Of a stretch of DNA of 64,000 nucleotides, positions 43,129 to 52,474 are shown piece by piece (positions within the stretch are counted from its first letter, which is position 1; every line of letters begins with the position of its first letter). Under the pieces are notes generated by a model, which saw nothing but the letters and a program-made list of their open reading frames with translations, was not told where the DNA came from and made no database searches. Source of the DNA: Desulfitobacterium sp038181555 (GTDB lineage Bacteria; Bacillota; Desulfitobacteriia; Desulfitobacteriales; Desulfitobacteriaceae); the NCBI RefSeq assembly GCF_038181555.1, contig NZ_JBBWUA010000013.1:1-64000 (forward strand), given 5' to 3'. The position numbers were made by a program, and so were the translations under genes.

Positions 43129-43356
43129 TAGGCCTCTAGAAAATTAAGCAGTCAGAATAAATTTTCCAGATAAAAGCAACATAAAACAATATAAAAAGAA
43201 AAGGAATCGATCTATTTCCCGCACCATGAAAGGTTTAAGCTTGATGAAGATTACTTGAAATATGGTGCAGCATTGCATGTGCAATTTGCACTTGATTTTT
43301 TAAACAGCTAAAGAATATATATATCGCAATGGGCCACAATAGCAAAAAAATAGCTG

Positions 43357-43399
43357 AGGAGAATGCAAAGGGAGTTATTTCTAACTGCATTCTCTTTTT
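43357..43399 (+). terminator. Orphan rho-independent terminator
   Basis: GAGAATGC..AGTTA pairs with TAACT..GCATTCTC and is followed by TTTTTT. No ORF ends here; the region to the left may encode a small RNA, or this is an attenuator for mscS. Confidence 0.8.
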
Positions 43400-43535
43400 T
43401 GGTTCATAGACGTGAGGATAATTAATGGAAACTATCGCTAGATTAGCTAGAAATCTAGTTCCGGCTGATATACTATTAGAGTGTAATTGGGTAAACGGCA
43501 TTTGCTAGCACGAACATCTCTAGAGGAGGCAGAAG

Positions 43536-44639
43536 ATGGATTTCTTGTTTGATGTACAAAAACAATGGGAATCGATAATTTATGGCGCTAGTTTAAAGAG
43601 AATTGGAGCAGCACTATTAATTCTGCTTCTGGCTCTTCTGCTGAGAAAAATATTTTCTAAAGTGATCATAGTCTTACTGCGAAAATTTACCCAAAAGACT
43701 AAAAGTACTTTTGATGATTCTACTGTGGAAGCCTTGGAAAAACCAGTACAGCTTGCTTTTATCATCATTGGCCTCCAGATCGCTTCACAAGTATTACTCC
43801 TGCCCCCGGAGATCGGTGTATTTGTCCACAGAGTTATTCGCTCTTTAGTTCTGTATACTTTATTCTGGTCGGCTTACCGAGCGACAGATGTCTTTACAGC
43901 TATATTTGAAAAACGAGCCCTTCTCACTAACGACAAATTTGACGATATGCTGATCTCCTTTTTGAGCAAAGGGGCTAAAGCGGTAATTATTATCTTAGGA
44001 GCTATCACCATCGCTCAAGTCTGGTTTACGGAAATCGCCGGTGTATTGACAGGCTTAGGACTTGGCGGTCTGGCCTTTGCTCTGGCTGCTCAAGATACCG
44101 CTAAAAACTTATTCGGTAGTGTGACCATTATGCTGGATCGCCCTTTCAACATTGGGGACTGGGTTCAAACCCCCAGCGTGGAGGGTACTATCGAAGAGAT
44201 TGGCTTTCGAAGTACTAAGGTAAGAACCTCTGCTCAAGCTGTGGTGACTATCCCCAATTCCGTCATGAGCAATGAGGCTATTACCAATTGGTCCAAGATG
44301 GGGAAGCGGAGAATCAATTTTCAGCTCAAAGTGAGTTACCAAACGACAGCTGAACAGCTCCAAGAATGCGTCAAATCCTTACGGACCATCCTTGAGGAAC
44401 ATCCGGAAGTTCATCCCGAGACTATTTTGGTAAACTTTGAACGCTTCGGTGATAACTCCTTAGATATCTTAGTCTACTTTTTTACTAACACTACCAATTG
44501 GCAGAAATTCCTCGAAGTTCAAGAGGATGTTAACTTTAAGATTATGGCTCTGTTAGAGGAGTTGGGTATATTTGTAGCTCTTCCTTCGCGAAGTGTCTAT
44601 ATTGAAAATGCCAAAGCGGAAGTGCCGAAAGAAGCGTGA
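43536..44639 (+). CDS. MscS-family mechanosensitive ion channel
   Basis: 367 residues. Three or four N-terminal helices are followed by the pore helix and beta domain: GLGLGGLAFALAAQDTAKNL and FGSVTIMLDRPFNIGDWV are the MscS signature. The pore helix is rich in Gly and Ala as in MscS. The C-terminal domain from about residue 245 is the cytoplasmic alpha-beta vestibule. AGAGGAGG precedes ATG. It releases osmolytes under hypo-osmotic shock. It ends 29 bases before the VOC gene, suggesting co-transcription. Confidence 0.92.
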   Translation: MDFLFDVQKQWESIIYGASLKRIGAALLILLLALLLRKIFSKVIIVLLRKFTQKTKSTFDDSTVEALEKPVQLAFIIIGLQIASQVLLLPPEIGVFVHRVIRSLVLYTLFWSAYRATDVFTAIFEKRALLTNDKFDDMLISFLSKGAKAVIIILGAITIAQVWFTEIAGVLTGLGLGGLAFALAAQDTAKNLFGSVTIMLDRPFNIGDWVQTPSVEGTIEEIGFRSTKVRTSAQAVVTIPNSVMSNEAITNWSKMGKRRINFQLKVSYQTTAEQLQECVKSLRTILEEHPEVHPETILVNFERFGDNSLDILVYFFTNTTNWQKFLEVQEDVNFKIMALLEELGIFVALPSRSVYIENAKAEVPKEA

Positions 44640-44668
44640 CTATTTCAAAAGAAACAGGAGGAAGAACC

Positions 44669-45559
44669 ATGCAGAAAATAATTCCTCATCTATGGTTTGA
44701 CAAAGAAGCCGTTGAAGCGGCTCAAAGGTATGTTGAGCTTTTTGAGGATTCAGGGATCATTAATATCACGACAATTCCCGATACTCCGTCGGGTGATTCC
44801 GTAATGGTCGATTTTCGACTTGCTGGAATGAGGTTCTCTGCAATCAGTGCCGGTCCGTACTTTACCCTGAACCCATCGATTTCTTTAATGGTAGCTTGCA
44901 ATGATCCGGAAGAAGTCGACAGGCTTTATGATAATCTATCTGTTGATGGAACAGATCTCATGCCTTTGGGTGAGTATCCGTTCAGCAAACGATATGCCTG
45001 GATTCAAGACAAATATGGCCTTAGCTGGCAACTCATGCTGGTTGAGAATAAAGAAGAACATCGAAGAATAAGGCTTAATTTGTTATTTGCCGGAGAGGTA
45101 TGCGGTAAAGCTGAAGAAGCCATTGAATATTACCTTTCCGTTTTTGAAGGATCTGATCAAGGTTTTGTAAACTATTATCAGACGGGGGAGTCCATGGATG
45201 TGCGAACAAAAATAAACTACGGTGAGTTGAATATCCTAGGAAGTCAGCTTATCGCAATGGACCATGGCTTTGGCGGGGAATTTAGTTTTAATGAAGCCTT
45301 TTCTTTGATGATTCTTTGTGATAGCCAAGCGGAAATCGATTATTACTGGGATAAGCTTTCCTTTGTTCCTGAGGCGGAGCAGTGTGGATGGGTTAAAGAT
45401 CAATTTGGCCTATCTTGGCAGATCGTACCGGAGAATATGAACGAAACTCTGTCAAGGGGAACAGAAGAAGAAGTTAAACGGATCACAGAGGCGTTTTTGA
45501 AAATGAAGAAGCTGGATATAGCAGTTCTTGAAAGGGCAAAGTTAGGGTTAAATTATTAG
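44669..45559 (+). CDS. Two-domain VOC/PhnB-like (3-demethylubiquinone methyltransferase-like fold) protein
   Basis: 296 residues built of two copies of a PhnB-type glyoxalase-fold domain. The first runs from KIIPHLWFDKEAVEAAQRYV to KYGLSWQLMLVEN, the second from FAGEVCGKAEEAIEYYLSVF to QFGLSWQIVPENM; each ends in the family FGLSWQ motif. AGGAGGAAG precedes ATG 44669; the ORF extension to 44636 overlaps mscS. Such proteins (3-dmu-9_3-mt domain) have no settled enzymatic role. Fusion of two domains mimics the dimer formed by single-domain relatives. Confidence 0.83.
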   Translation: MQKIIPHLWFDKEAVEAAQRYVELFEDSGIINITTIPDTPSGDSVMVDFRLAGMRFSAISAGPYFTLNPSISLMVACNDPEEVDRLYDNLSVDGTDLMPLGEYPFSKRYAWIQDKYGLSWQLMLVENKEEHRRIRLNLLFAGEVCGKAEEAIEYYLSVFEGSDQGFVNYYQTGESMDVRTKINYGELNILGSQLIAMDHGFGGEFSFNEAFSLMILCDSQAEIDYYWDKLSFVPEAEQCGWVKDQFGLSWQIVPENMNETLSRGTEEEVKRITEAFLKMKKLDIAVLERAKLGLNY

Positions 45560-45582
45560 GAGACTAAATTCTCAGCAACTTT

Positions 45583-45720
45583 AAATATTGTATACATTGG
45601 CGAAAACGGTTGAAATGCTAAGCCATACTATGATAAGTTATGCTTAACTGAAAAACGGAGCAAAGGCGCTCAGAGAGACATGTACCTGATAAGTGCAAGT
45701 CTTTTTGAGCGCTTTTTCTT
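45583..45720 (+). promoter_or_regulatory. gltB leader: upstream element, promoter and terminator hairpin, homologous to the glnN leader
   Basis: AAATATTGTATACATTG (45583-45599) is identical to the glnN copy. TTGAAA at 45610 and TACTATG at 45626 keep the same 16-base offset as in the glnN leader. GAGC-AAAGGC-GCTC recurs (45658-45671), and the AAGGCGCTCA..TGAGCGCTTTTTC terminator (45663-45715) overlaps it. Sequences between these blocks differ. Conservation of all four parts at two unlinked starts argues for a shared regulator. Confidence 0.72.
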
Positions 45721-45768
45721 TTTGGCTCCTTGATGTTTAGGGAAAACTCCAGAAAAAGGGTGATTGAT

Positions 45769-48700
45769 ATGAAAAATTATGGTCTGCCAAAAAAACAAGG
45801 TCTTTACGATCCAGCCTTAGAGCATGACGCCTGCGGTATGGGATTTGTGGTCAATATTAAAGGAGAAAAGTCACATGATATCATCGCTGAAGCCTTGACC
45901 GTACTGGAGAATTTAAGTCACAGAGGGGCCAGCGGGGCCGATGAAAATACAGGTGACGGCGCCGGAATCTTGGCCCAGATTCCCCATGATTTCTTCCGAC
46001 GGGAATGCGGGGTGCTGGGGTTTGAGCTGCCCGAAAAAGGGAATTACGGGGTGGGAATGATTTTTGCCCATCGCTATGAGGATTTTAGGAAAATCCAAAT
46101 AGAGGCCTTTGAAAAGATCGTCGCAGAAGAGGGACAGAAAATCCTTGGCTGGAGAGAAGTTCCCATCGACAAAACTACCCTCGGGGAAGGCGCGAAAGCG
46201 GTCATGCCACGATTTATCCAAGTATTCATCGAAAAGAATCCTCAGCTTACGGATGAGATGGATTTTGAACGGAAGCTCTATACTATTCGGAAAAGAGCTG
46301 AGAAAGTCATTCTACCTCTATGCCAAGACAAAGGCGGCACCTTCTATGTAGCCAGCCTATCTGCCAAGACCATCGTCTATAAAGGAATGTTGACGGCAGA
46401 ACAGCTGCGTCATTTTTATCTAGATCTTTCGGATCTGGATTTTGCCTCGGCTTTAGCAATGGTTCATTCCCGATTCAGTACGAACACCTTCCCCAGCTGG
46501 GAAAGGGCACACCCGAATCGTTATATTGTTCATAACGGAGAGATCAATACCATCCGAGGCAATGTCAACTGGATGAGGGCCCGTCAAAAATGCATTGATT
46601 CTCCCTTGTTTGAGGATATAACCAAAGTTTATCCCATTGTGGATGAATCAGGCAGTGATTCCGCGATGTTTGATAATAGTTTAGAGTTTCTGCATCTGAC
46701 CGGAAGGACACTTCCCCATGCGGTGATGATGATGATTCCTGAGCCCTGGGAGAACAACGGGTTCATGCCTCAGAATAAGAAGGACTTCTATGAATACAAC
46801 AGTTTTTTGATGGAGCCCTGGGATGGTCCTGCTGCTATGGGCTTTACCGACGGGGTGCTTATCGGCGGAATGCTGGATCGCAACGGCCTGCGTCCTTCCC
46901 GCTATTATGTGACCAAGGATAATAAAGTCATTTTGGCCTCCGAAGTGGGGGTTATCGATATCAAGCCAGAGAATGTTCAATATAAAGGTCGCTTAGAGCC
47001 CGGAAAAATGTTGCTCATTGATACTGAGGCTCAGCGAATCATCTCAGATGAAGAAATCAAGGCCAGTGTAGCCCAGAGGAAACCCTATAAAGAATGGATC
47101 GAGAAGCACATCCTTAAGCTCAAAGATCTGTCTACTGGTCTACCAGCTAGTCTATCAGCAAGTGTACACAAAGGCCAAACAGCAGACCAATCGACAGATA
47201 TACGTACAGGCCAAACGGCAGGTCTACAAACAGGCCAATTAGCAAATATACAGGCAGGCCAACTGACAGATATAGGACCAGCTTTATCTCCGTCAATATC
47301 CTCAAACGTAGACACGAAAGAATTGGCAGCTTCAGTTCATGCCGAGGTTGCAAGGGATAAGGAGGTAGTAATAAAAGCAGGTGAACACCTGATAAAGCAG
47401 CAGAAAGCCTTTGGCTATACCTTTGAAGATATTACGAAAACAATCCAACCGATGGCCGTTGAAGGTGTAGACCCGGTGGGCGCCATGGGCATGGATTCTC
47501 CGCTGGCAATCTTGTCGGAAAAGCCACAGATGCTCTATCTATACTTTAAGCAGCTCTTTGCTCAAGTGACGAACCCTCCTATCGATGGCATTCGAGAAGA
47601 GATCATCACCTCCTGCAGTCTGCTCTTAGGTAATTCCGGCAATCTTCTCGATCCGGATCGGGAGGGAACTGCATCGGTTTTCCTTGAGCATCCCATCTTG
47701 ACTAATGAACAGCTTACCACTATTAAGACCATGCATGATGAGAGGTTTAAAACAGTGACGCTATCCATACTTTACCCAATAGCAGGGGGAGCCAAGGCCA
47801 TGGAGCGAGCCTTGGATCGTCTCTTTAGGGAAGCGGATAAAGTCATGACGGAGGGAGCCAATATCATCATCCTCTCTGACCGAGGAGTGAATAAGGAATA
47901 TGCGGCGATCCCAGCTCTCTTAGCTTCCTCTGGACTGCATCATCACCTGATTCGCAGAGAGATTCGCACCAATTTAGGAATCGTGCTGGAATCCGCAGAG
48001 CCTCGGGAAGTGCACCACTTCTGCACCTTGCTGGGTTATGGCATAACAGCTATCAACCCTTATCTGGCCTATGAAACCATTGAAGACCTAGGAGCTAAGG
48101 GACTACTTGATGGGCTAAGTGCCAAAGAAGGGATCAAAAACTTCATCAAAGCCTCAGTCAAAGGAATGCTCAAAGTGCTCACCAAGATGGGTATCTCCAC
48201 CATGCACAGTTACCATGGTGCCCAGATCTTTGAAGCTGTGGGCTTACGGAAAGACTTCATCGACAAATACTTTACCTATACACCTTCACGCTTAGAGGGA
48301 ATCGGTCTCGAAGAAATTGCTAGAGAAAACCTAATGCGTCATGAAAGCGCCTACGATGAGAACTCTCTCTATGCCGATAGTTTGGAAGTCGGTGGTTACT
48401 TCCAATGCAAGGAAGATGGAGAAAAGCATCTTTATAATCCTAAAACCATCTATCTGATTCAAAGGGCCTGCCGAGAAGGCAATTATGCTCTCTTTAAAGA
48501 GTTCACCAAAAAGATCAATGAAGAGGAAGTCTATACCTTAAGACACCTTTTAGATTTCAAATACAATGTAGGGGATACGATCCCCATCGAAGAGGTGGAG
48601 CCTGTGGATTCTATAGTCAAACGCTTTAAGACGGGAGCCATGTCCTATGGCTCTATCAGTAAAGAAGCCCACGAGGCCTTAGCCATTGCTATGAACCGAC

Positions 48701-50601
48701 TAGGCGGCAAGAGCAACACCGGTGAAGGTGGGGAAGACCCGGAACGTTTTAAAACTGGGCCTTATGATGCAGGGAACAACAACCCTGATACCCTTTGGCA
48801 TGGGGACAGCAAAAACAGTGCTATAAAACAGGTGGCTTCGGGACGCTTCGGAGTAACCAGTCATTATCTAGTCAATGCCCAAGAAATTCAAATTAAAATG
48901 GCTCAAGGGGCAAAGCCCGGTGAAGGTGGACAGCTGCCAGGACGTAAAGTCTATCCGTGGGTCGCTAAGACTCGTCACTCCACACCGGGGGTTGATCTGA
49001 TTTCTCCCCCTCCTCATCACGATATCTACTCCATCGAGGATTTAGCAGAGTTGATTCACGACCTGAAGAATGCTAACCGTGATGCTCGCATTAATGTCAA
49101 GCTTGTGTCTGAAGTGGGCGTAGGGACCATCGCTGCTGGAGTAGCCAAAGGAAAAGCCGATGTGATTCTCATCAGCGGTTATGATGGTGGAACGGGCGCC
49201 TCCCCCCGAACCAGTATCCGCAATGCAGGATTGCCTTGGGAGCTCGGTTTAGCGGAAACGCATCAGACCCTAGTCCTCAATAAACTGAGAGATCGGGTTG
49301 TGGTAGAAACGGATGGTAAGCTCTCGTCAGGACGGGATGTGGTTATCGCTGCTATGTTGGGTGCTGAGGAATTCGGCTTTGCCACCACGCCTCTGATTGC
49401 CCTGGGATGCGTGATGATGCGGGTATGTAACCTAAATACCTGTCCCGTAGGCATCGCTACCCAAGATGAAGAGTTAAGAAAGAACTTCACGGGAAAACCC
49501 GAGCACGTAGAAAACTTCATGCGCTTTATCGCTCAGGAAATGCGGGAGATCATGGCTAAGCTAGGCTTTAGAACGATTAACGAAATGGTTGGACGTACAG
49601 ACCGCCTGAAGACAAAAGAGAATATCAAGAACTGGAAAGCCTCCCATCTGGACCTTTCCCAAATTCTCTATCAACCTTATGCCGGTGACAACATGACTCG
49701 TTATAAAACTCAAGCCCAAAACCACATGCTGGAAAAATCGTTAGATATAAAAAAGCTGTTACGGATTTGTGAGCCTGCTCTGGAAAGCCAAAAGCAGATT
49801 CGCGCCAAACTAAAGATCAAGAACGTGGATCGGGTCGTGGGAACCATTATCGGCAGCGAGATCTCGAAAAAGTACGGAGAGGTAGGGCTACCGGAAGATA
49901 CCATTAAACTGACCTTTGTGGGTTCAGCAGGGCAAAGCTTTGGGGCCTTCGTACCCAAGGGCTTGACCCTAGAGCTAGAGGGAGATTCCAACGATTACTT
50001 GGGTAAAGGACTTTCCGGCGGTAAAATCGCTGTTTATCCACCGCAGACTTCGGAGTTTGTTCCTGAAGAAAATATCCTTATCGGTAATGTAGCTTTTTAT
50101 GGGGCTACATCTGGAGAAGCCTACATCAATGGGATTGCCGGCGAGCGCTTTTGCGTCAGAAACAGCGGCGTCCACGCCGTGGTCGAAGGGGTAGGTGATC
50201 ATGGCTGTGAATATATGACCGGTGGAAAAGTCGTTATTCTAGGCAAAACTGGGCGCAACTTTGCGGCAGGAATGTCTGGTGGGGTTGCCTATATCTTGGA
50301 CTTTGAGGAGATTTATTGTAACAAGTCCTTGGTTCTGTTAGAGAAGATCGAGTCCGATGAGGATCTCAAGGAAGTCAAAGTCATGATTCAAAAGCATGTG
50401 GAGTATACCCATAGTCCCCAAGGGCGTAAAATTCTCGCCGATTGGGAAAGTTATGCGACTCGGTTTACTAAAGTGATTCCGAAGGACTACAAACGGATGC
50501 TAGCCAACATCCGTAAGGCTTGTCAAGACGGATATTCAGGGGATGAAGCACTCATGGTAGCCTTTGCAGAGAGCTTCAAGGCCTTGGAAGCGGCTAAATA
50601 A
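45769..50601 (+). CDS. gltB: Glutamate synthase large subunit
   Basis: About 1610 residues, longer than the usual 1480-1530. A 21-residue propeptide precedes the N-terminal nucleophile Cys22 (HDACGMGF) of the class II glutaminase domain. A 24-bp repeat-encoded linker (about residues 453-530) separates it from the central domain (AFGYTFEDI, PPIDGIREE). The FMN/alpha-ketoglutarate domain has SKEAHEALAIAMNRLGGKSN, GEGGEDPERF and the 3Fe-4S cluster motif CVMMRVCNLNTCPVG. The C-terminal GXGXG beta-helix domain follows. It makes two glutamates from glutamine and 2-oxoglutarate. It is followed by gltD after 12 bases. ATG 45769 has AAAGGGTGA upstream. Confidence 0.95.
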   Translation: MKNYGLPKKQGLYDPALEHDACGMGFVVNIKGEKSHDIIAEALTVLENLSHRGASGADENTGDGAGILAQIPHDFFRRECGVLGFELPEKGNYGVGMIFAHRYEDFRKIQIEAFEKIVAEEGQKILGWREVPIDKTTLGEGAKAVMPRFIQVFIEKNPQLTDEMDFERKLYTIRKRAEKVILPLCQDKGGTFYVASLSAKTIVYKGMLTAEQLRHFYLDLSDLDFASALAMVHSRFSTNTFPSWERAHPNRYIVHNGEINTIRGNVNWMRARQKCIDSPLFEDITKVYPIVDESGSDSAMFDNSLEFLHLTGRTLPHAVMMMIPEPWENNGFMPQNKKDFYEYNSFLMEPWDGPAAMGFTDGVLIGGMLDRNGLRPSRYYVTKDNKVILASEVGVIDIKPENVQYKGRLEPGKMLLIDTEAQRIISDEEIKASVAQRKPYKEWIEKHILKLKDLSTGLPASLSASVHKGQTADQSTDIRTGQTAGLQTGQLANIQAGQLTDIGPALSPSISSNVDTKELAASVHAEVARDKEVVIKAGEHLIKQQKAFGYTFEDITKTIQPMAVEGVDPVGAMGMDSPLAILSEKPQMLYLYFKQLFAQVTNPPIDGIREEIITSCSLLLGNSGNLLDPDREGTASVFLEHPILTNEQLTTIKTMHDERFKTVTLSILYPIAGGAKAMERALDRLFREADKVMTEGANIIILSDRGVNKEYAAIPALLASSGLHHHLIRREIRTNLGIVLESAEPREVHHFCTLLGYGITAINPYLAYETIEDLGAKGLLDGLSAKEGIKNFIKASVKGMLKVLTKMGISTMHSYHGAQIFEAVGLRKDFIDKYFTYTPSRLEGIGLEEIARENLMRHESAYDENSLYADSLEVGGYFQCKEDGEKHLYNPKTIYLIQRACREGNYALFKEFTKKINEEEVYTLRHLLDFKYNVGDTIPIEEVEPVDSIVKRFKTGAMSYGSISKEAHEALAIAMNRLGGKSNTGEGGEDPERFKTGPYDAGNNNPDTLWHGDSKNSAIKQVASGRFGVTSHYLVNAQEIQIKMAQGAKPGEGGQLPGRKVYPWVAKTRHSTPGVDLISPPPHHDIYSIEDLAELIHDLKNANRDARINVKLVSEVGVGTIAAGVAKGKADVILISGYDGGTGASPRTSIRNAGLPWELGLAETHQTLVLNKLRDRVVVETDGKLSSGRDVVIAAMLGAEEFGFATTPLIALGCVMMRVCNLNTCPVGIATQDEELRKNFTGKPEHVENFMRFIAQEMREIMAKLGFRTINEMVGRTDRLKTKENIKNWKASHLDLSQILYQPYAGDNMTRYKTQAQNHMLEKSLDIKKLLRICEPALESQKQIRAKLKIKNVDRVVGTIIGSEISKKYGEVGLPEDTIKLTFVGSAGQSFGAFVPKGLTLELEGDSNDYLGKGLSGGKIAVYPPQTSEFVPEENILIGNVAFYGATSGEAYINGIAGERFCVRNSGVHAVVEGVGDHGCEYMTGGKVVILGKTGRNFAAGMSGGVAYILDFEEIYCNKSLVLLEKIESDEDLKEVKVMIQKHVEYTHSPQGRKILADWESYATRFTKVIPKDYKRMLANIRKACQDGYSGDEALMVAFAESFKALEAAK
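47172..47280 (+). repeat. AGGCCAA-based 24-bp imperfect repeats inside gltB
   Basis: AGGCCAA occurs at 47172, 47208, 47232 and 47256, that is 36, 24 and 24 bases apart, keeping frame. It encodes a TGQTAGLQTGQLANIQAGQL-type low-complexity run between the glutaminase and central domains. Confidence 0.85.
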
Positions 50602-50613
50602 GGGGGGATAGAC

Positions 50614-52095
50614 ATGGGGAAAGCAACCGGTTTTTTAGAATATGAACGTGTCGATCCCAAGAAGCGTGCTCCTGAAGAACGCATCCAGGATTGGCAGGAG
50701 ATTAAACTACCTAGGGATCCTGAGGTGATTAAAACCCAAGGCGCCCGTTGTATGAATTGTGGTGTTCCCTTCTGCAATGGAGGGGTCATGCTCAACGGCA
50801 TGGTCTCGGGCTGTCCTTTGCACAATTTGATTCCTGATTGGAATGAACTGATCTATAAAGGGCAATGGGAAGAGGCTTATCGGCGCTTAAGCCGTACCAG
50901 TCCCTTCCCAGAATTCACCTCCCGTGTTTGCCCGGCACCCTGTGAAGGAGCCTGCACGGAAGGCTATATTATGGAGCCTGTCACCATCAACTGCATAGAG
51001 TATGAGATTATCGAGAAGGCATTTGCTGAAGGCTGGATAAAGCCAAGAAAAGGGAAAGCCACCGGCAAAAAGGTGGCTGTGGTGGGCTCCGGCCCCGCGG
51101 GACTATCAGCGGCTCATTACCTCAATGCCGTAGGTCATGAAGTCACAGTGTATGAGCGCTCAGATCGCCCCGGAGGACTCCTCATGTATGGAATTCCCAA
51201 TATGAAGCTGGAGAAAACCGTAGTGGAGCGGCGTATCAATCTTATGAAGGAATCCGGGATTCAATTTGTACTCAATACCGAGATAGGCAAGGATATCCCT
51301 GCCCAAGACCTGGTGAACCAATATGATGCGGTCGTCCTTTGTACCGGTGCCACCAAGGCTAGAGGGCTCAACGTAGAAGGTCATGAGTTACAAGGCGTTC
51401 ATTTTGCAGTGGATTTCCTGAAGGTCAATACTCAATGCCTGTTGGATGACAATCAGAAGGATAATTTCATTAGTGCCCGAGGTAAGAAAGTTATCATCAT
51501 CGGTGGAGGAGATACAGGGACAGACTGCGTGGCCACGGCCATCCGCCATGGTTGCAAGAGCGTTCATCAGTTTGAGATTATGTCAGAGCCCCCATTCAAG
51601 CGTATTGAGGCCACCAATCCATGGCCCGAATGGCCAATAAAGCTTAAAGTTGACTACGGTCAGGAAGAAGCGATCAGTCTCTATGGAAAAGATCCACGCC
51701 ATTATCTTATCAATACTAAAAAGATCGTGGGCAACGAGCAAGGTGAGGTGAAGGAGGTCCATACCGCAGACATCAATTGGATCAAGGACTCATCAGGAAG
51801 AATAGTTCCCCAAGAAGTGCCCGGCAGTGAAAAAGTATGGGAAGCAGACTTGGTTCTTTTGGCCATGGGCTTCCTTGGTCCAGAAGACACTATTCCCGAT
51901 GAGCTGAAGCTTGAGCGGGACGCCCGCAGCAATCTCAAAGCGGAGTACAAAGACTTTGAAACCAACATGGAAAAAGTATTCACCGCCGGAGACGCCCGCC
52001 GCGGCCAAAGCCTTGCCGTCTGGGCGATTCAAGAAGGTAAGCTAGCAGCCCGTGAAGTGGATAAGTATCTTATGGGTAAGAGTAGTATTAGGTAA
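50614..52095 (+). CDS. gltD: Glutamate synthase small subunit
   Basis: 493 residues. N-terminal 4Fe-4S ligands are in ARCMNCGVPFCNGG and SGCPLHNLIPDWN, and CPAPCEGAC. VAVVGSGPAGLSAAHYL is the FAD-binding motif, VIIIGGGDTGTDCVATAI the NADPH-binding one, and VFTAGDARRGQSLAVWAI the C-terminal FAD block. It passes electrons from NAD(P)H to GltB. AAGGGGGGA precedes ATG. It overlaps no other gene and is followed by a terminator at 52141-52194. Confidence 0.95.
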   Translation: MGKATGFLEYERVDPKKRAPEERIQDWQEIKLPRDPEVIKTQGARCMNCGVPFCNGGVMLNGMVSGCPLHNLIPDWNELIYKGQWEEAYRRLSRTSPFPEFTSRVCPAPCEGACTEGYIMEPVTINCIEYEIIEKAFAEGWIKPRKGKATGKKVAVVGSGPAGLSAAHYLNAVGHEVTVYERSDRPGGLLMYGIPNMKLEKTVVERRINLMKESGIQFVLNTEIGKDIPAQDLVNQYDAVVLCTGATKARGLNVEGHELQGVHFAVDFLKVNTQCLLDDNQKDNFISARGKKVIIIGGGDTGTDCVATAIRHGCKSVHQFEIMSEPPFKRIEATNPWPEWPIKLKVDYGQEEAISLYGKDPRHYLINTKKIVGNEQGEVKEVHTADINWIKDSSGRIVPQEVPGSEKVWEADLVLLAMGFLGPEDTIPDELKLERDARSNLKAEYKDFETNMEKVFTAGDARRGQSLAVWAIQEGKLAAREVDKYLMGKSSIR

Positions 52096-52140
52096 GAGGT
52101 AAGAGAGGTAAGAGATTCAGAATTTACAAGCTTAGAATTA

Positions 52141-52194
52141 AAGAAGGGACGATTTATTTGGGATAACAATTACCAAATGAATTGTCCCTTCTTC
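52141..52194 (+). terminator. Terminator of gltBD
   Basis: AAGAAGGGAC..ATT pairs with AAT..GTCCCTTCTT across a large loop, 45 bases after the gltD stop. Confidence 0.7.
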
Positions 52195-52345
52195 TATGTC
52201 TCGCCGGGAATGGGTTAATATGGAGGTAAGGAATCTTCATGTAAAATACAGGAAAATAAAGAGGAAGTAGGTAGTCTGTGGAGAATGTTTGAAAGAAAAT
52301 ACTAACTACATTTGTATCGACAAAAAGTGAATGTCCCATGAAAAG

Positions 52346-52421
52346 GAAAATGTCACTTGTAATTATTCTAGAGGATGATGAATGTGGTTGGGACGCGGCG
52401 GGAATGGCGAAAACAATATGC
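52346..52421 (+). repeat. 76-bp attC-like repeat, copy A (degraded)
   Basis: From 52367 on (TAGAGGATGATGAATGTGG..) it aligns without gaps to the full copies at 54026 and 55072. The right core reads AATATGC in place of GTTATGC, and the left arm is not recognisable. Confidence 0.6.
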
Positions 52422-52474
52422 GCCATGTGGCCAAAAAAACGATTTAAAATAGTTAATCGGAGGAGTGGTAATGT

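Larger units (their letters stand above)
42990..43535 (+). other. 546-bp intergenic region with two terminators
   Basis: No protein gene supported. A short hexamer-like run (CTATAACTATAACCATAACCATGG) lies near 43015. A terminator ends glnN (43077-43128). A second, independent terminator lies at 43357-43399 with no gene before it. ATTGCATGTGCAAT, an almost perfect palindrome, is at 43272-43285. Confidence 0.5.
52096..52474 (+). other. Junction between gltD and the accessory island
   Basis: No gene supported. It contains the gltD terminator, then a region of about 150 bases with no recognised structure, then the right half of the first 76-bp repeat copy (52367-52421). The repeat marks the left edge of the island. 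Confidence 0.5.

Noticed and set aside
43235..43501. Minus-strand 88-residue membrane-like ORF
   Set aside because: It runs through the orphan terminator hairpin and has no RBS or family resemblance.
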